DNA of 11,558 bases from DATLGB01 sp035540675 (GCA_035540675.1 DATLGB010000038.1:1-11558); one strand, 5' to 3'; numbered from the stretch's first letter, positions 1 to 9,464 are shown. A program made the numbers and translations. Notes: generated from the letters alone by a model not told the origin.

Positions 1-248
1 GGGTTCTCCTTGTTGAAGTTCTCGATGCCCTCCTTGAGGTCACCCGACGTGTCCTTGCCGGCGCAGTAGGTGACGTCGCCCTTGGCGTTCTCCAGCCCCG
101 CGACCTCGACGGCCTTCGCGCCCTTCGTGGCGCCGGTCTCCTCGCCGCCGGCGGGCGTGCCGCCGCCTTCGTCGCCGCCGCATGCTGCAAGCACTAGGGC
201 AGCCGCCAGCATCGCGAGCGCCGAGCCGACCTTTGACCGCTCCCTCAT
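1..248 (-). CDS. ABC-transporter solute-binding lipoprotein, N-terminal part (probably sugar-binding)
   Basis: Partial gene: the first 82 codons are present and the 3' part lies beyond position 1. The protein starts MRERSK, followed by an Ala/Leu-rich hydrophobic stretch and a lipobox, L20-A-A-C23, so it should be exported, lipid-anchored at Cys23 and face the outside of the membrane. A Gly/Glu/Thr-rich linker follows (about residues 24-49). Next comes a first beta-strand and helix, GDVTYCAGKDTSGD...IENFNKEN, typical of family 1 extracellular solute-binding proteins, which deliver sugars to MalFG-type permeases. The start is supported by a strong Shine-Dalgarno sequence (AGGGAGGA) 4 nt upstream. 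Any permease genes should lie past the left edge. The lipoprotein call is firm. The sugar specificity is inferred from family resemblance and from the glycosidases nearby. Confidence 0.8.
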   Translation of the reverse strand, partial: MRERSKVGSALAMLAAALVLAACGGDEGGGTPAGGEETGATKGAKAVEVAGLENAKGDVTYCAGKDTSGDLKEGIENFNKEN

Positions 249-252
249 CTCG

Positions 253-260
253 TCCTCCCT
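253..260 (-). promoter_or_regulatory. Ribosome binding site of the solute-binding lipoprotein
   Basis: AGGGAGGA on the minus strand ends 4 nt before the ATG at 248. It is the best Shine-Dalgarno match in the window and fixes the lipoprotein start. It contrasts with several other genes here that have no such site. Confidence 0.75.
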
Positions 261-316
261 CGAAGAGATCCGTCAGCCCCCGGGGCCGCACAGGCACGCG
301 GGACGCTTCATCCGGC

Positions 317-345
317 AACGTACCCGAACCTCGGCCGCCTGAACA
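317..345 (-). promoter_or_regulatory. Candidate promoter for the lipoprotein gene
   Basis: On the minus strand a -10-like TACGTT (317-322, fits TANNNT) is preceded, across a 17-nt spacer, by TGTTCA (340-345), a weak -35 match. Initiation about 7 nt downstream would give a 5' leader of roughly 60 nt that carries the Shine-Dalgarno site. Just upstream, at 355-374, lies a short inverted repeat CACCG-10 nt-CGGTG that could be an operator. The rest of the 142-bp gap (249-390) shows no gene and no clear terminator with a T-run. Confidence 0.35.
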
Positions 346-390
346 GCCTGGCCGCACCGTTGCGTTTGCCGGTGACCCGATGGGCGCCGG

Positions 391-1290
391 CTAACCCATC
401 TCCTTGAGCAGCTGGTGGACCATCGTGTCCTCCTCGATCCCGGGCCGGCGGGCCTCCCCGAGCAGGCGGTCGACGACGTCGTCGCTCCAGTCGTGGGTAT
501 GCAGCAGCAGGTAGCGGAGCATGGCGATGCGCAGGTAGCGCTCGGTCTCCGTCCCGCCGCCGCCCGCGCGCGCCTCGGCGAGCGCCTCGACCACGGGGCA
601 GTACTCCTCCTTGAACCAGGACTCGGCCATCTCCTCGCGCGAGAGCAGGCGACCGCGATCATGGCTGGCGCGGTAGCCCCACGCCTCGATCAGGTCCCCG
701 AGGCGCGCGTAGCGCCACTCGTCGGAGAGCTGGATGCGCGCCCGCGCCTGCGGCGGCAGCGGGATGCGCTCGAAGAAGACCCGCTCGTGGCGCTTGAGCG
801 GCAGGTCGCGCAGCCGCAGCTCGCGGTTCGCGCCGATCTTCGTCTTGATCTCGACGACGTGCGCGTCGATGTGGGAGTCGCCCTGCGCGCGGGCGACGGA
901 CACGCGGTGGTGGCCGTCCTGTACGAAGTGCAGATCGCCGATCCGGTAGACGTCGATCGGCGGCAGCTCGACGCCGCGGCGGCGGGCGGCGGCGATGTCC
1001 TCCCAGCGGCAGCGGACGCCCGGCGTCAGCGGCCGGAAGTCGCGGTCGAACTCGCGGCGGTCGCGGTCGACGCTGCCGACGATCGATTCGAGCGGGATCG
1101 TCTGGATCCCGAGGTCGCGCTGGCTGTGGCGCCCGAGCGCCGCCAGCACCTCCTCGAACGGCAGCATGTGCGAGACGTCGCTCGGCTCGGAGCGCAGGCG
1201 CGACGCGATCTTGGCCAGCGCCCGGCGGCGGCGCTCGCGCGTGAAGTCGGACTTGGCGTCGGTCCGAGTGAGGCCGGTGTCCCTGATCAC
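391..1290 (-). CDS. ParB/sulfiredoxin-fold protein, function unknown
   Basis: The protein has 299 residues from a GTG start. Residues about 63-150 read as a ParB N-terminal-like (ParB/Srx) fold: a strand with IPLESIVGSVDR, then LPPIDVYRIGDLHFVQDGHHRVSVARAQG. DGHHR (125-129) stands where the ParB nucleotide-binding box (G-E-R-R type) is expected. The N-terminus is Arg-rich and basic. The C-terminal half (about 160-299) is mostly helical, with conserved-looking WFKEEY and HTHDWSD segments, and has no ParB central HTH or dimer domain that I recognise, so chromosome partitioning is unlikely. The GTG at 1290 was chosen because a TACTTT box lies exactly 7 nt before it, as in a leaderless transcript. 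The only upstream GGAG is 13 nt away, which is too far. The frame stays open further upstream but the residues there look non-coding. The gene is divergent from the AraC-type gene. The fold is fairly sure; the role is not known. Confidence 0.75.
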   Translation of the reverse strand: MIRDTGLTRTDAKSDFTRERRRRALAKIASRLRSEPSDVSHMLPFEEVLAALGRHSQRDLGIQTIPLESIVGSVDRDRREFDRDFRPLTPGVRCRWEDIAAARRRGVELPPIDVYRIGDLHFVQDGHHRVSVARAQGDSHIDAHVVEIKTKIGANRELRLRDLPLKRHERVFFERIPLPPQARARIQLSDEWRYARLGDLIEAWGYRASHDRGRLLSREEMAESWFKEEYCPVVEALAEARAGGGGTETERYLRIAMLRYLLLHTHDWSDDVVDRLLGEARRPGIEEDTMVHQLLKEMG

Positions 1291-1297
1291 TGCAACG

Positions 1298-1325
1298 AAA
1301 GTACTCCGTAATCGCGCGGGCGCAA
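1298..1325 (-). promoter_or_regulatory. Candidate leaderless promoter of the ParB-fold gene
   Basis: On the minus strand, TTGCGC (1320-1325) is followed after 16 nt by TACTTT (1298-1303), which ends 7 nt before the GTG at 1290. That spacing would place the transcription start at or next to the start codon. The -35-like box overlaps the inverted repeat at 1317-1333, so a protein bound there could block this promoter. Confidence 0.45.
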
Positions 1326-1333
1326 ACCGCCCG
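1317..1333. repeat. Inverted repeat, possible operator
   Basis: Perfect 6-bp arms CGGGCG / CGCCCG are separated by 5 nt (CAAAC). The repeat overlaps the -35-like box of the minus-strand promoter. There is no T-run after it in either direction, so an operator is more likely than a terminator. In such GC-rich DNA, short repeats of this kind also arise by chance. Confidence 0.4.
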
Positions 1334-1343
1334 ATGTACAAAA

Positions 1344-1367
1344 GCCGCCCTCCAGGGTGCGGGCGGC
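1344..1367. repeat. Inverted repeat upstream of the AraC-type gene, possible operator
   Basis: Perfect 7-bp arms GCCGCCC (1344-1350) and GGGCGGC (1361-1367) flank 10 nt. Inside it is a smaller palindrome, CCCTCCAGGG (1348-1357). It covers the place where the -35 region of the AraC-type gene would be. It is a plausible site for autoregulation by that gene's product; this is inference. Confidence 0.4.
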
Positions 1368-1379
1368 CGCGGCCCCCGA

Positions 1380-1385
1380 TAGCGT
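1380..1385 (+). promoter_or_regulatory. Candidate -10 element of a leaderless AraC-type transcript
   Basis: TAGCGT fits TANNNT and ends 7 nt before the ATG at 1393, with no Shine-Dalgarno sequence between. The spacing is the same as for the divergent ParB-fold gene. No convincing -35 hexamer is seen 16-18 nt upstream; that place is taken by the inverted repeat at 1344-1367. Confidence 0.45.
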
Positions 1386-1392
1386 CAGCGCC

Positions 1393-1803
1393 ATGTCGCC
1401 GGAGGAGATCGCCGACCTCGCGCACCTGCGCCGCGCGCGCGACCTCGTGGACCGCGACTACGCGCAGCCGCTCGACGTGCCGGCGATGGCGCGCGCCGCG
1501 CTGATGTCGCCCGCGCACTTCTCCCGCCGGTTCCGGGCGGCGTACGGCGAGACGCCCTACTCCTACCTGATGACGCGCCGCATCGAGCGCGCGAAGGCGC
1601 TGCTGCGCGACGGGATGTCGGTCACCGACACCTGCCTGGCCGTCGGCTGCACGTCGCTCGGCTCCTTCAGCTCGCGCTTCACCGAGATCGTCGGGGAGTC
1701 GCCGTCGGCGTACCGGGCGCGCGACCACCGGGCGCTGGAGGCCGTGGCGCCGTGCGTGAGCATGATCGCCTCCCGGCCGCGGCGCAGCCGCCCCGCCGCC
1801 TGA
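1393..1803 (+). CDS. Short AraC-family transcriptional regulator
   Basis: The protein has 136 residues and is almost entirely an AraC/XylS DNA-binding domain. The first helix-turn-helix is about residues 29-51 (VPAMARAALMSPAHFSRRF), followed by the linker helix with R63-R-I-E-R-AKALL. The second is about 77-100 (SVTDTCLAVGCTSLGSF), followed by the family signature FTEIVGESPSAYR. There is no N-terminal ligand-binding domain, so it either responds through a partner or acts by abundance. The tail (111-136) is Ala/Arg-rich and probably disordered. The ATG at 1393 was chosen over an upstream GTG at 1357 because homology-like sequence begins just after it and a TAGCGT box lies 7 nt before it. It lies 70 bp ahead of the VOC gene on the same strand and is the likely regulator of the cassette. 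Confidence 0.88.
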   Translation: MSPEEIADLAHLRRARDLVDRDYAQPLDVPAMARAALMSPAHFSRRFRAAYGETPYSYLMTRRIERAKALLRDGMSVTDTCLAVGCTSLGSFSSRFTEIVGESPSAYRARDHRALEAVAPCVSMIASRPRRSRPAA

Positions 1804-1861
1804 GCGCGCGCTGTCTCGGGCGCCGAGCAGGATCGGAGAAGCGCGCGAGGCGCCGGTGTTC

Positions 1862-1867
1862 GATGAT
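1862..1867 (+). promoter_or_regulatory. Candidate -10 element before the VOC gene
   Basis: GATGAT ends 6 nt before the ATG at 1874 and resembles the TANNNT boxes ahead of the two divergent genes, except for the first base. No Shine-Dalgarno sequence precedes this ATG. This may allow leaderless expression of the VOC and UvrA-like genes independent of read-through from the regulator gene. No -35 is evident, so the call is weak. Confidence 0.28.
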
Positions 1868-1873
1868 CGGGGC

Positions 1874-2272
1874 ATGGCCGTCACCCTCTCGTCGATGTTC
1901 ATCACCGTCCACGACCCCGAAACCGCGCTCGGCTTCTACCGCGACGCCCTCGGCCTCGAGGTCCGCAACGACGTCGCCGCCGACGGCTTCCGCTGGGTCA
2001 CGCTCGGCGCGCCGGGGCAGGACGTCGACATCGTCCTCTCCCAGCCGCACGGGGGCCGCCCGCCGGCCGAGGGCGACGCCCTGCTGGCGCTCGTGACGCA
2101 GGGCGCGCTGCAGGCGGCGATCTTCCGCAGCGACGACCTCGACGCGACGTTCGAGCGCGTCCGCGCCGCGGGCGCCGAGGTGCTCCAGGAGCCGGCGTCG
2201 CGGCCGTGGGGCGCGCGCGACTGCGCCTTCCGCGACCCGTCCGGCAACCTCGTCCGGATCGCGCAGGCCTAG
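1874..2272 (+). CDS. VOC-fold (glyoxalase/bleomycin-resistance superfamily) protein
   Basis: The protein has 132 residues with the usual two beta-alpha-beta-beta-beta modules of the vicinal-oxygen-chelate fold. Module 1 opens with SMFITVHDPETALGFYRDALGLEV (8-30). Module 2 contains FRSDDLDATFERVRAAGAEV (84-103) and ends RDPSGNLVRIA (120-130). The position that usually holds the first metal-binding His is Met8, and the terminal 'GNL(I/V)E' Glu is Arg128. A classical glyoxalase metal site therefore seems incomplete, and a ligand-binding (drug-binding) role is plausible. The ATG at 1874 was preferred to the GTG at 1856, which would add six residues outside the fold. Its stop lies 5 bp before the start of the UvrA-like gene, so the two are almost certainly co-transcribed. 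The substrate is unknown. Confidence 0.85.
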   Translation: MAVTLSSMFITVHDPETALGFYRDALGLEVRNDVAADGFRWVTLGAPGQDVDIVLSQPHGGRPPAEGDALLALVTQGALQAAIFRSDDLDATFERVRAAGAEVLQEPASRPWGARDCAFRDPSGNLVRIAQA

Positions 2273-2277
2273 GCGGG

Positions 2278-4659
<2,382 letters not shown>

Positions 4660-4671
4660 GCGGGCGAGCGT

Positions 4672-7056
4672 TCAGGCGGGCGTGAGGCGGGTGGCGCAGC
4701 GCAGGTCGCCCGCCGAGCGGCCGGCGGCCACGTCGAACGCCCCCGGCTCGAGCACGAAGGCGCCCGCACGTTCGTCCCAGTGCTCGAACGAGCGCCGCGG
4801 CAGCTCGACCCGCACCTCGACCTCGGCGCCGGCCGGGGCCTCGACTGCGGCGTAGCCCGCCAGCCAGCGCGGGGGTCGCTCGACCGCACCGTCGCCGCGC
4901 GACGCGTACACCTGCACGACCTCGCGGCCCGGGCGCGGGCCGCGGTTGCGCAGCCGCACGCGGACGCCGTCGCCGCCGTCGGGCTCGATGGCGCCGTACT
5001 CCCAGCCCGTGTAGCCGAGGCCGTGGCCGAACGGCAGCAGCGCGGGCGGTCCGCCGCGGGCGCGATGGCCGACGAAGATGCCCTCCGCGTACTCGAGCGC
5101 GCCGTCGACGGGGCGCGCCGAGGGCAGGCCGTCCTCGCCGGCCGGCCACGTCGTCGGCAGCCGCCCGCCCGGCTCGCGCTCGCCGAGCAGGACGTCGGCC
5201 AGGGCGTGGCCCAGCTCCTGACCGCCGAACCAGGTCAGCAGGACGGCCGGCACGTCGTCGAGCCAGGGCATCAGCACCGGGGCGCCGGCGTTGACCACGA
5301 CGACGGTCCGCGGGTTGGCCGCCGCCACCCGCCGCACCAGCTCGTCCTGGCGGCCCGGCAGGGCGAGCGTCTCGCGGTCGAAGCTCTCGCTCTCGACCTC
5401 CTCGGTGGTGCCGACGACCACGATCGCGGCGTCGGCGCCCGCCGCCAGCTCGGCGGCGCGCGCGATCTCCTCGTCGTCCGGGCGCCGCGGCGGCTCGACG
5501 TTGAGCTGGAAGGCGACGATCGCCTGCTCGACGTCATGACGCAGCACGACGTCGACGGAGCCGCCGGCGGGCAGCGTCACCGGCACGCCCCGCTGCGGCG
5601 GGCGCATGTGCACCGCGCCGGGATCGGCGTCGGGCGGCGGCGCGAGCCGCTCGTCGAACGCGAGCCGGCCGTCCAGCTCGAGCCGGAAGCGCCCGGCGCC
5701 GGAGGCGCCGACCACGTGCTCGCCCGCCGCGCCGGTGCCGACGCGCGCGCGCACCTCGACGGCGCGCAGCGCGGTGGCGTCGACGCCCGCGGGGAACGCC
5801 CCGTGCCACGCGTAGCCGCCGCCCGCCCGCCGCTCCGTGGCGAGCACGGCGTCCCCGTCGCCGAGGAAGCGCAGCTCGGCGTCGCCGCGCAGCTCGGCCG
5901 CAGTGGCCGCCGCCAGCCGCGAGCGCGTGGTGACGCCGGCGCCGTGGACGACCGCACCGTCGCCGAGCGCCGCGCGCAGGCCGTCGACCGGCGAGATCGC
6001 GTACGGCGGGAGCACCGTCGCGCTGCCGCCGCCGAGCGTGCGTGCGACGGCCGCGTTCGGGCCGACGACGGCGACGCGTCGCAGCGCGCGGCGGTCGAGC
6101 GGCAGCAGGTCCCCGGTGTTGCGGGCGAGGACGAACGACGCGGCGGCGGCGGCGCGCAGCTCGGCCGCCACCGACTCCGGTGGCCACGGCGCCGTCGCGG
6201 CCGGCTGCGCGCCGTCGAGCGCGCCGACGCGCTCGGCGAGTCGCAGCAGCCGCTGCAGCTTGCGGTCGACCGCCGCCTCCGGCACCCGGCCCGCGCGCAC
6301 CGCGGCCACGAGCGCCTCGCCCCACGGCCCGTCCGGGCCCGGCATCACCAGGTCCAGCGCCGCCCCCGCGGACTCCGCGGTCGAGCGCGTGGCGAACCAG
6401 TCCGACATCACGACGCCGTCGAAGCCCCACTCGCCCTCGAGCACGTCGGTCAGCAGCGGGCTCTCGGTCATGGTGTGGCCGTTGACCGAGTTGTAGGCGG
6501 CCATCACCGCCCACGGGCGCGCGCCGCGGACGATCGCCTCGAACGGCGCGAGGTACAGCTCGCGCAGCGCCCGCGCGCCGATGCGCGCGTCGAGCGTCAT
6601 CCGCTCGGTCTCGGAGTCGTTGGCCACGAAGTGCTTGACGGTCGCGGCGACGCCCGCGGCCTGCAGCCCGCGCACCAGCGCCGCGCCGATGCGTCCCGTC
6701 AGCAGCGGGTCCTCGCTGAGGCACTCGAAGTGCCGGCCGGCGAACGGCGTCCGGTGCAGGTTGATCGTGGGCGCGAGCAGCACGTCGACGCCCTTGCGCC
6801 GGCACTCCGCCGCCAGCAGCCCGCCCAGCCGCTCGACCCGCGCCTCGTCCCACGTGGCCGCCAGGGCGGTCGGCGACGGCGCGTTGGCCGAGGGCTCGCG
6901 CTCGTCCCAGCGCTCGCCACGGACGCCGGCGGGCCCGTCGGAGGTCACGATCCGGCGCAGCCCCACCGCCGGCTCGGCGTGCAGGGCCCAGAAGTCGGCC
7001 CCGGTGAGCAGGCGGACCTTCCGCTCGAGGCCCAGCCGGGCGAGGCGCTCGGGCAT
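4672..7056 (-). CDS. GH3 beta-glycosidase with PA14 insert (beta-glucosidase-like)
   Basis: The protein has 794 residues and no signal peptide, so it probably hydrolyses imported oligosaccharides or glycosides in the cytoplasm. The N-terminal (beta/alpha)8 domain (about 1-280) has the sugar-binding D40-GPAGVR, GRHFECLSEDP (107-117), KHFVAND (141-147) and the nucleophile Asp219 in VVMSDW. The second alpha/beta domain (about 305-660) is interrupted by a PA14 module (about 392-520). It carries the acid/base loop EVESESFDR (553-561), with Glu555 or Glu557 the likely catalytic acid. A C-terminal fibronectin-III-like domain follows (about 695-788). This order matches PA14-containing GH3 beta-glucosidases such as the Kluyveromyces marxianus enzyme. 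The start lies 30 bp after the M14 stop without a clear Shine-Dalgarno site, so translation may depend on coupling. It converges with the UvrA-like gene, leaving 12 bp between stops. Exact sugar specificity cannot be read. Confidence 0.92.
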   Translation of the reverse strand: MPERLARLGLERKVRLLTGADFWALHAEPAVGLRRIVTSDGPAGVRGERWDEREPSANAPSPTALAATWDEARVERLGGLLAAECRRKGVDVLLAPTINLHRTPFAGRHFECLSEDPLLTGRIGAALVRGLQAAGVAATVKHFVANDSETERMTLDARIGARALRELYLAPFEAIVRGARPWAVMAAYNSVNGHTMTESPLLTDVLEGEWGFDGVVMSDWFATRSTAESAGAALDLVMPGPDGPWGEALVAAVRAGRVPEAAVDRKLQRLLRLAERVGALDGAQPAATAPWPPESVAAELRAAAAASFVLARNTGDLLPLDRRALRRVAVVGPNAAVARTLGGGSATVLPPYAISPVDGLRAALGDGAVVHGAGVTTRSRLAAATAAELRGDAELRFLGDGDAVLATERRAGGGYAWHGAFPAGVDATALRAVEVRARVGTGAAGEHVVGASGAGRFRLELDGRLAFDERLAPPPDADPGAVHMRPPQRGVPVTLPAGGSVDVVLRHDVEQAIVAFQLNVEPPRRPDDEEIARAAELAAGADAAIVVVGTTEEVESESFDRETLALPGRQDELVRRVAAANPRTVVVVNAGAPVLMPWLDDVPAVLLTWFGGQELGHALADVLLGEREPGGRLPTTWPAGEDGLPSARPVDGALEYAEGIFVGHRARGGPPALLPFGHGLGYTGWEYGAIEPDGGDGVRVRLRNRGPRPGREVVQVYASRGDGAVERPPRWLAGYAAVEAPAGAEVEVRVELPRRSFEHWDERAGAFVLEPGAFDVAAGRSAGDLRCATRLTPA

Positions 7057-7086
7057 GTGGGTGCTACGGGGCGGCGCGGCCGGCGC

Positions 7087-9429
7087 TCAGCAGACCCCGC
7101 GGACGGGCTTGCCGATCCGCACGCGCTTGCCGCGCTTGGTGACGCGGATGGTCTGCACGTCGCGTCGCGTCCCGGCCTGCGCGAGCGTCACGCGCACGAC
7201 GTAGCGCCCGTTGCGCAGGCGCACGTTCGCGCGCCGCCGCGATCCGCGCACGCGCTGGACGCGGCGCTTGCCGCGCAGCACCTCGACGGTCACGCGGCCC
7301 CCGCGCGGCGCGCGGTAGACGACCGCGAGGCCGCGGCGCGTGCCGCGGACCCGCAGCGCGCGCAGCCCGCCGGGGCAGCCGTTCGGCTTCGCCGCGGGCC
7401 CGTCCGAAGCGGACGGTGCGGGCGCGCCGCAGTCGAGGTCGGCCGTGACCCGCTCGCCGCGCTCCACCGGGATGTCGCGGCGCTCGACGACCTGGCCGTC
7501 GCGCTCGCAGGTGAGCGTCCACGCCGCGGCGGGCTCGTACGGCCGCCGCGAGGGCGTGACGTGCCACTCGTAGCGCCCGGACTCGGGGACGGTGAGCGTG
7601 GAGGTGTGCGTGTCGGGATCGAGCGCGTCGCCGTTCCAGGTCTTCGTCGGGACGGTGCGGGTGATGCGCAGCGTCCGCCCGGCCGGTGCGCGGCCGCTGA
7701 TGATCGCGTGGCTGCGCGGCTCGATCGCCGTCTGCGCCGCCAGGATCAGCGCCGCTCGCATGCCGCCGCGCTCGCCGCTGCCCTCGTACTGCTCGACGAC
7801 GGACTTCGGGTGGTCGGCGTGGAAGCCGTCGCCGCCGAGCTCCGGGGTGTACGACCACGCACCGAGCGCGCCGTAGGTCCAGTCGAGCGTCGTGCCGGTG
7901 GTGTCGTAGAGCTCCCAGGAGCGCTGCGAGAGGTAGCCCGTCTCGGCCGCCATGGCGTCGCCGAGGGCCTTCATCGGCGCCTCGTCGGGGGTGTCGGGCG
8001 TCTGCTGCTGGCCCGGCGGGCGCAGCATCAGCGCCGCGACCGTGTGGTTGGAGACGACGACCGCCGGCTGCAGGCCGAACATGAACTTGCGCAGGGCGGT
8101 GGTCTCGGGCTCGGAGAAGGGGCCGGCCCCGCGGTAGGTCATCTGCGCCCAGGTGGCGCTCGCGCCGGGACCGCCCCAGCCGAAGCCGTAGTTGCGGTTG
8201 GTGTCGACGCCCATGTCGTTGAACAGGTGCGCGACCAGGCACGGGGTCCCGGCCGGCGGCGTCTGGTCGGCGAAGCGGCAGTTCTTGCGCTTGTAGGCGG
8301 CGCCCGCGCCGTTGGCCGCCCACGGCAGGTCGCCGAACTGGACGGTCTCGAAGAACCCGGGCTCGCCGGCCGTGCGCGAGACGTCGAAGCCGTCGACGTT
8401 GACGATGGGGACGACGAACGTGCGCGCGCCGTTGAGGATCTCGCTCAGCCGCGGGTCGTTCTTCGGGTTCTTCACGAGGTCGATCGCGAACTCCGTCGGG
8501 ATCTCGCCGGCCGGCCACTCGCGGGCATGATTGACGCCGTCGACGTAGACGTGCGGGCGGCCGTCGTCGGTGCGGCCGACGCCGGCGGCGACTTCGACGC
8601 CGCTGATCTCGCGGCCCTCGAGCGAGGTGCCGGGCAGCACGAAGCCGCGCACGAGGTCCGGGTGGTCGGTGGCGAGCTTCTTCATGTCGGCCTGGTGGTC
8701 GGCCAGCGTCCGGTAGGTCGTGCGCCCGCTGGGCAGGGGCGAGCGGACGCCCAGGCGCTCGGTGCGCCGTTCGGCCAGGCGGTCGGCGCGGTCGGAGGCG
8801 AGCAGGTCGGCGACCAGCGTGCGGAAGGAGAAGCCGGCCTCGACGAGCGTGCGCGCCTCGCCGGCGCCGTGCAGGACGACCTTCAGCGTGCGGCCGTCGG
8901 AGTGGTCGGCGGTGTCGAGCCCCAGCGCGTGGATCCGCTCCTGGTCGGCGGGGCCGTCCACGCGCACCTCGACGAGCGACCAGCGCTCGCTCGGCGCGGT
9001 CCGGGGCAGCGTCGCGTGCCGCAGCTCGAGGGTCGCACGGCGGGCCGGGCCGCTGCGCCGGCAGGCGCGCACGACGACGCGCTGGTCGCCGCCGGCCGGG
9101 ATCGCGACCACCTCGCGCCCGCCGAAGCCGAGCGACGCGGCGATCGCGCGGCCGCTGACGGCGTCGACGACGGCGAGGTCCCAGTCGCTCCCGCGCGGCG
9201 CGCGCAGGCGCGCCTGGAGCACGCCGGCCACCGGCACGCGGTAGGCCCGGGTCGCGGTGCCGCGGGTGCCGCGGGTGCGGCAGTCGCGCTGGGTGCGGTC
9301 GTCGGCGCGGGCGGTCCAGGTCGCCGAGTCCACGACGACGCCGGAATCGGCGGTGGCGGGTGCGGCGGCGACGGCGGTGGCGGCGGTGGCGGCGAGCGCG
9401 GCGGCGGCGAGCGGGATCCGGCGGGGCAT
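7087..9429 (-). CDS. Secreted M14 zinc carboxypeptidase
   Basis: The protein has 780 residues. The signal peptide MPRRIPLAAAALAA... ends near Ala27 (ATA-DS). Residues about 30-140 look like a beta-sandwich pre-peptidase (PPC-like) domain (GSDWDLAVVD), followed by a propeptide-like segment (about 148-210). The peptidase domain (about 235-570) has the zinc motif H301-A-R-E304, substrate-binding Arg412 in DTNRNYGFGW, the third zinc ligand His462 (SNH) and the catalytic Glu530 (SYTPEL), so all key residues are present. Two further beta-rich regions follow (about 575-667 and 687-780). The last is strongly basic (many RR/KR pairs) and may bind the cell wall or another anionic polymer; this is inference. 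The ATG at 9429 gives the signal peptide. The frame remains open upstream to about 10509, but that part overlaps the debranching-type gene and is not coding. It likely removes C-terminal residues from peptides outside the cell. Confidence 0.93.
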   Translation of the reverse strand: MPRRIPLAAAALAATAATAVAAAPATADSGVVVDSATWTARADDRTQRDCRTRGTRGTATRAYRVPVAGVLQARLRAPRGSDWDLAVVDAVSGRAIAASLGFGGREVVAIPAGGDQRVVVRACRRSGPARRATLELRHATLPRTAPSERWSLVEVRVDGPADQERIHALGLDTADHSDGRTLKVVLHGAGEARTLVEAGFSFRTLVADLLASDRADRLAERRTERLGVRSPLPSGRTTYRTLADHQADMKKLATDHPDLVRGFVLPGTSLEGREISGVEVAAGVGRTDDGRPHVYVDGVNHAREWPAGEIPTEFAIDLVKNPKNDPRLSEILNGARTFVVPIVNVDGFDVSRTAGEPGFFETVQFGDLPWAANGAGAAYKRKNCRFADQTPPAGTPCLVAHLFNDMGVDTNRNYGFGWGGPGASATWAQMTYRGAGPFSEPETTALRKFMFGLQPAVVVSNHTVAALMLRPPGQQQTPDTPDEAPMKALGDAMAAETGYLSQRSWELYDTTGTTLDWTYGALGAWSYTPELGGDGFHADHPKSVVEQYEGSGERGGMRAALILAAQTAIEPRSHAIISGRAPAGRTLRITRTVPTKTWNGDALDPDTHTSTLTVPESGRYEWHVTPSRRPYEPAAAWTLTCERDGQVVERRDIPVERGERVTADLDCGAPAPSASDGPAAKPNGCPGGLRALRVRGTRRGLAVVYRAPRGGRVTVEVLRGKRRVQRVRGSRRRANVRLRNGRYVVRVTLAQAGTRRDVQTIRVTKRGKRVRIGKPVRGVC

Positions 9430-9464
9430 GGTGGTGCAAACGCGCGCGAGCGGGCGAACTTGCG

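Noticed and set aside
1291..1905. Upstream extension of the ParB-fold gene, antisense to the AraC-type gene
   Set aside because: Residues before the GTG at 1290 have no fold-like pattern, and the other strand carries a clear AraC DNA-binding domain. The -10 box 7 nt before the GTG supports the shorter form.
4660..4671. Possible bidirectional terminator between the converging UvrA-like and GH3 genes
   Set aside because: The gap is only 12 bp, with no hairpin arms or T-run visible; termination must occur inside the opposing genes or be factor-dependent.
9360..9420. GGC/GCG-rich tract resembling a microsatellite
   Set aside because: It encodes the Ala-rich signal peptide of the M14 protein; the repetition follows from alanine codons in a GC-rich genome.
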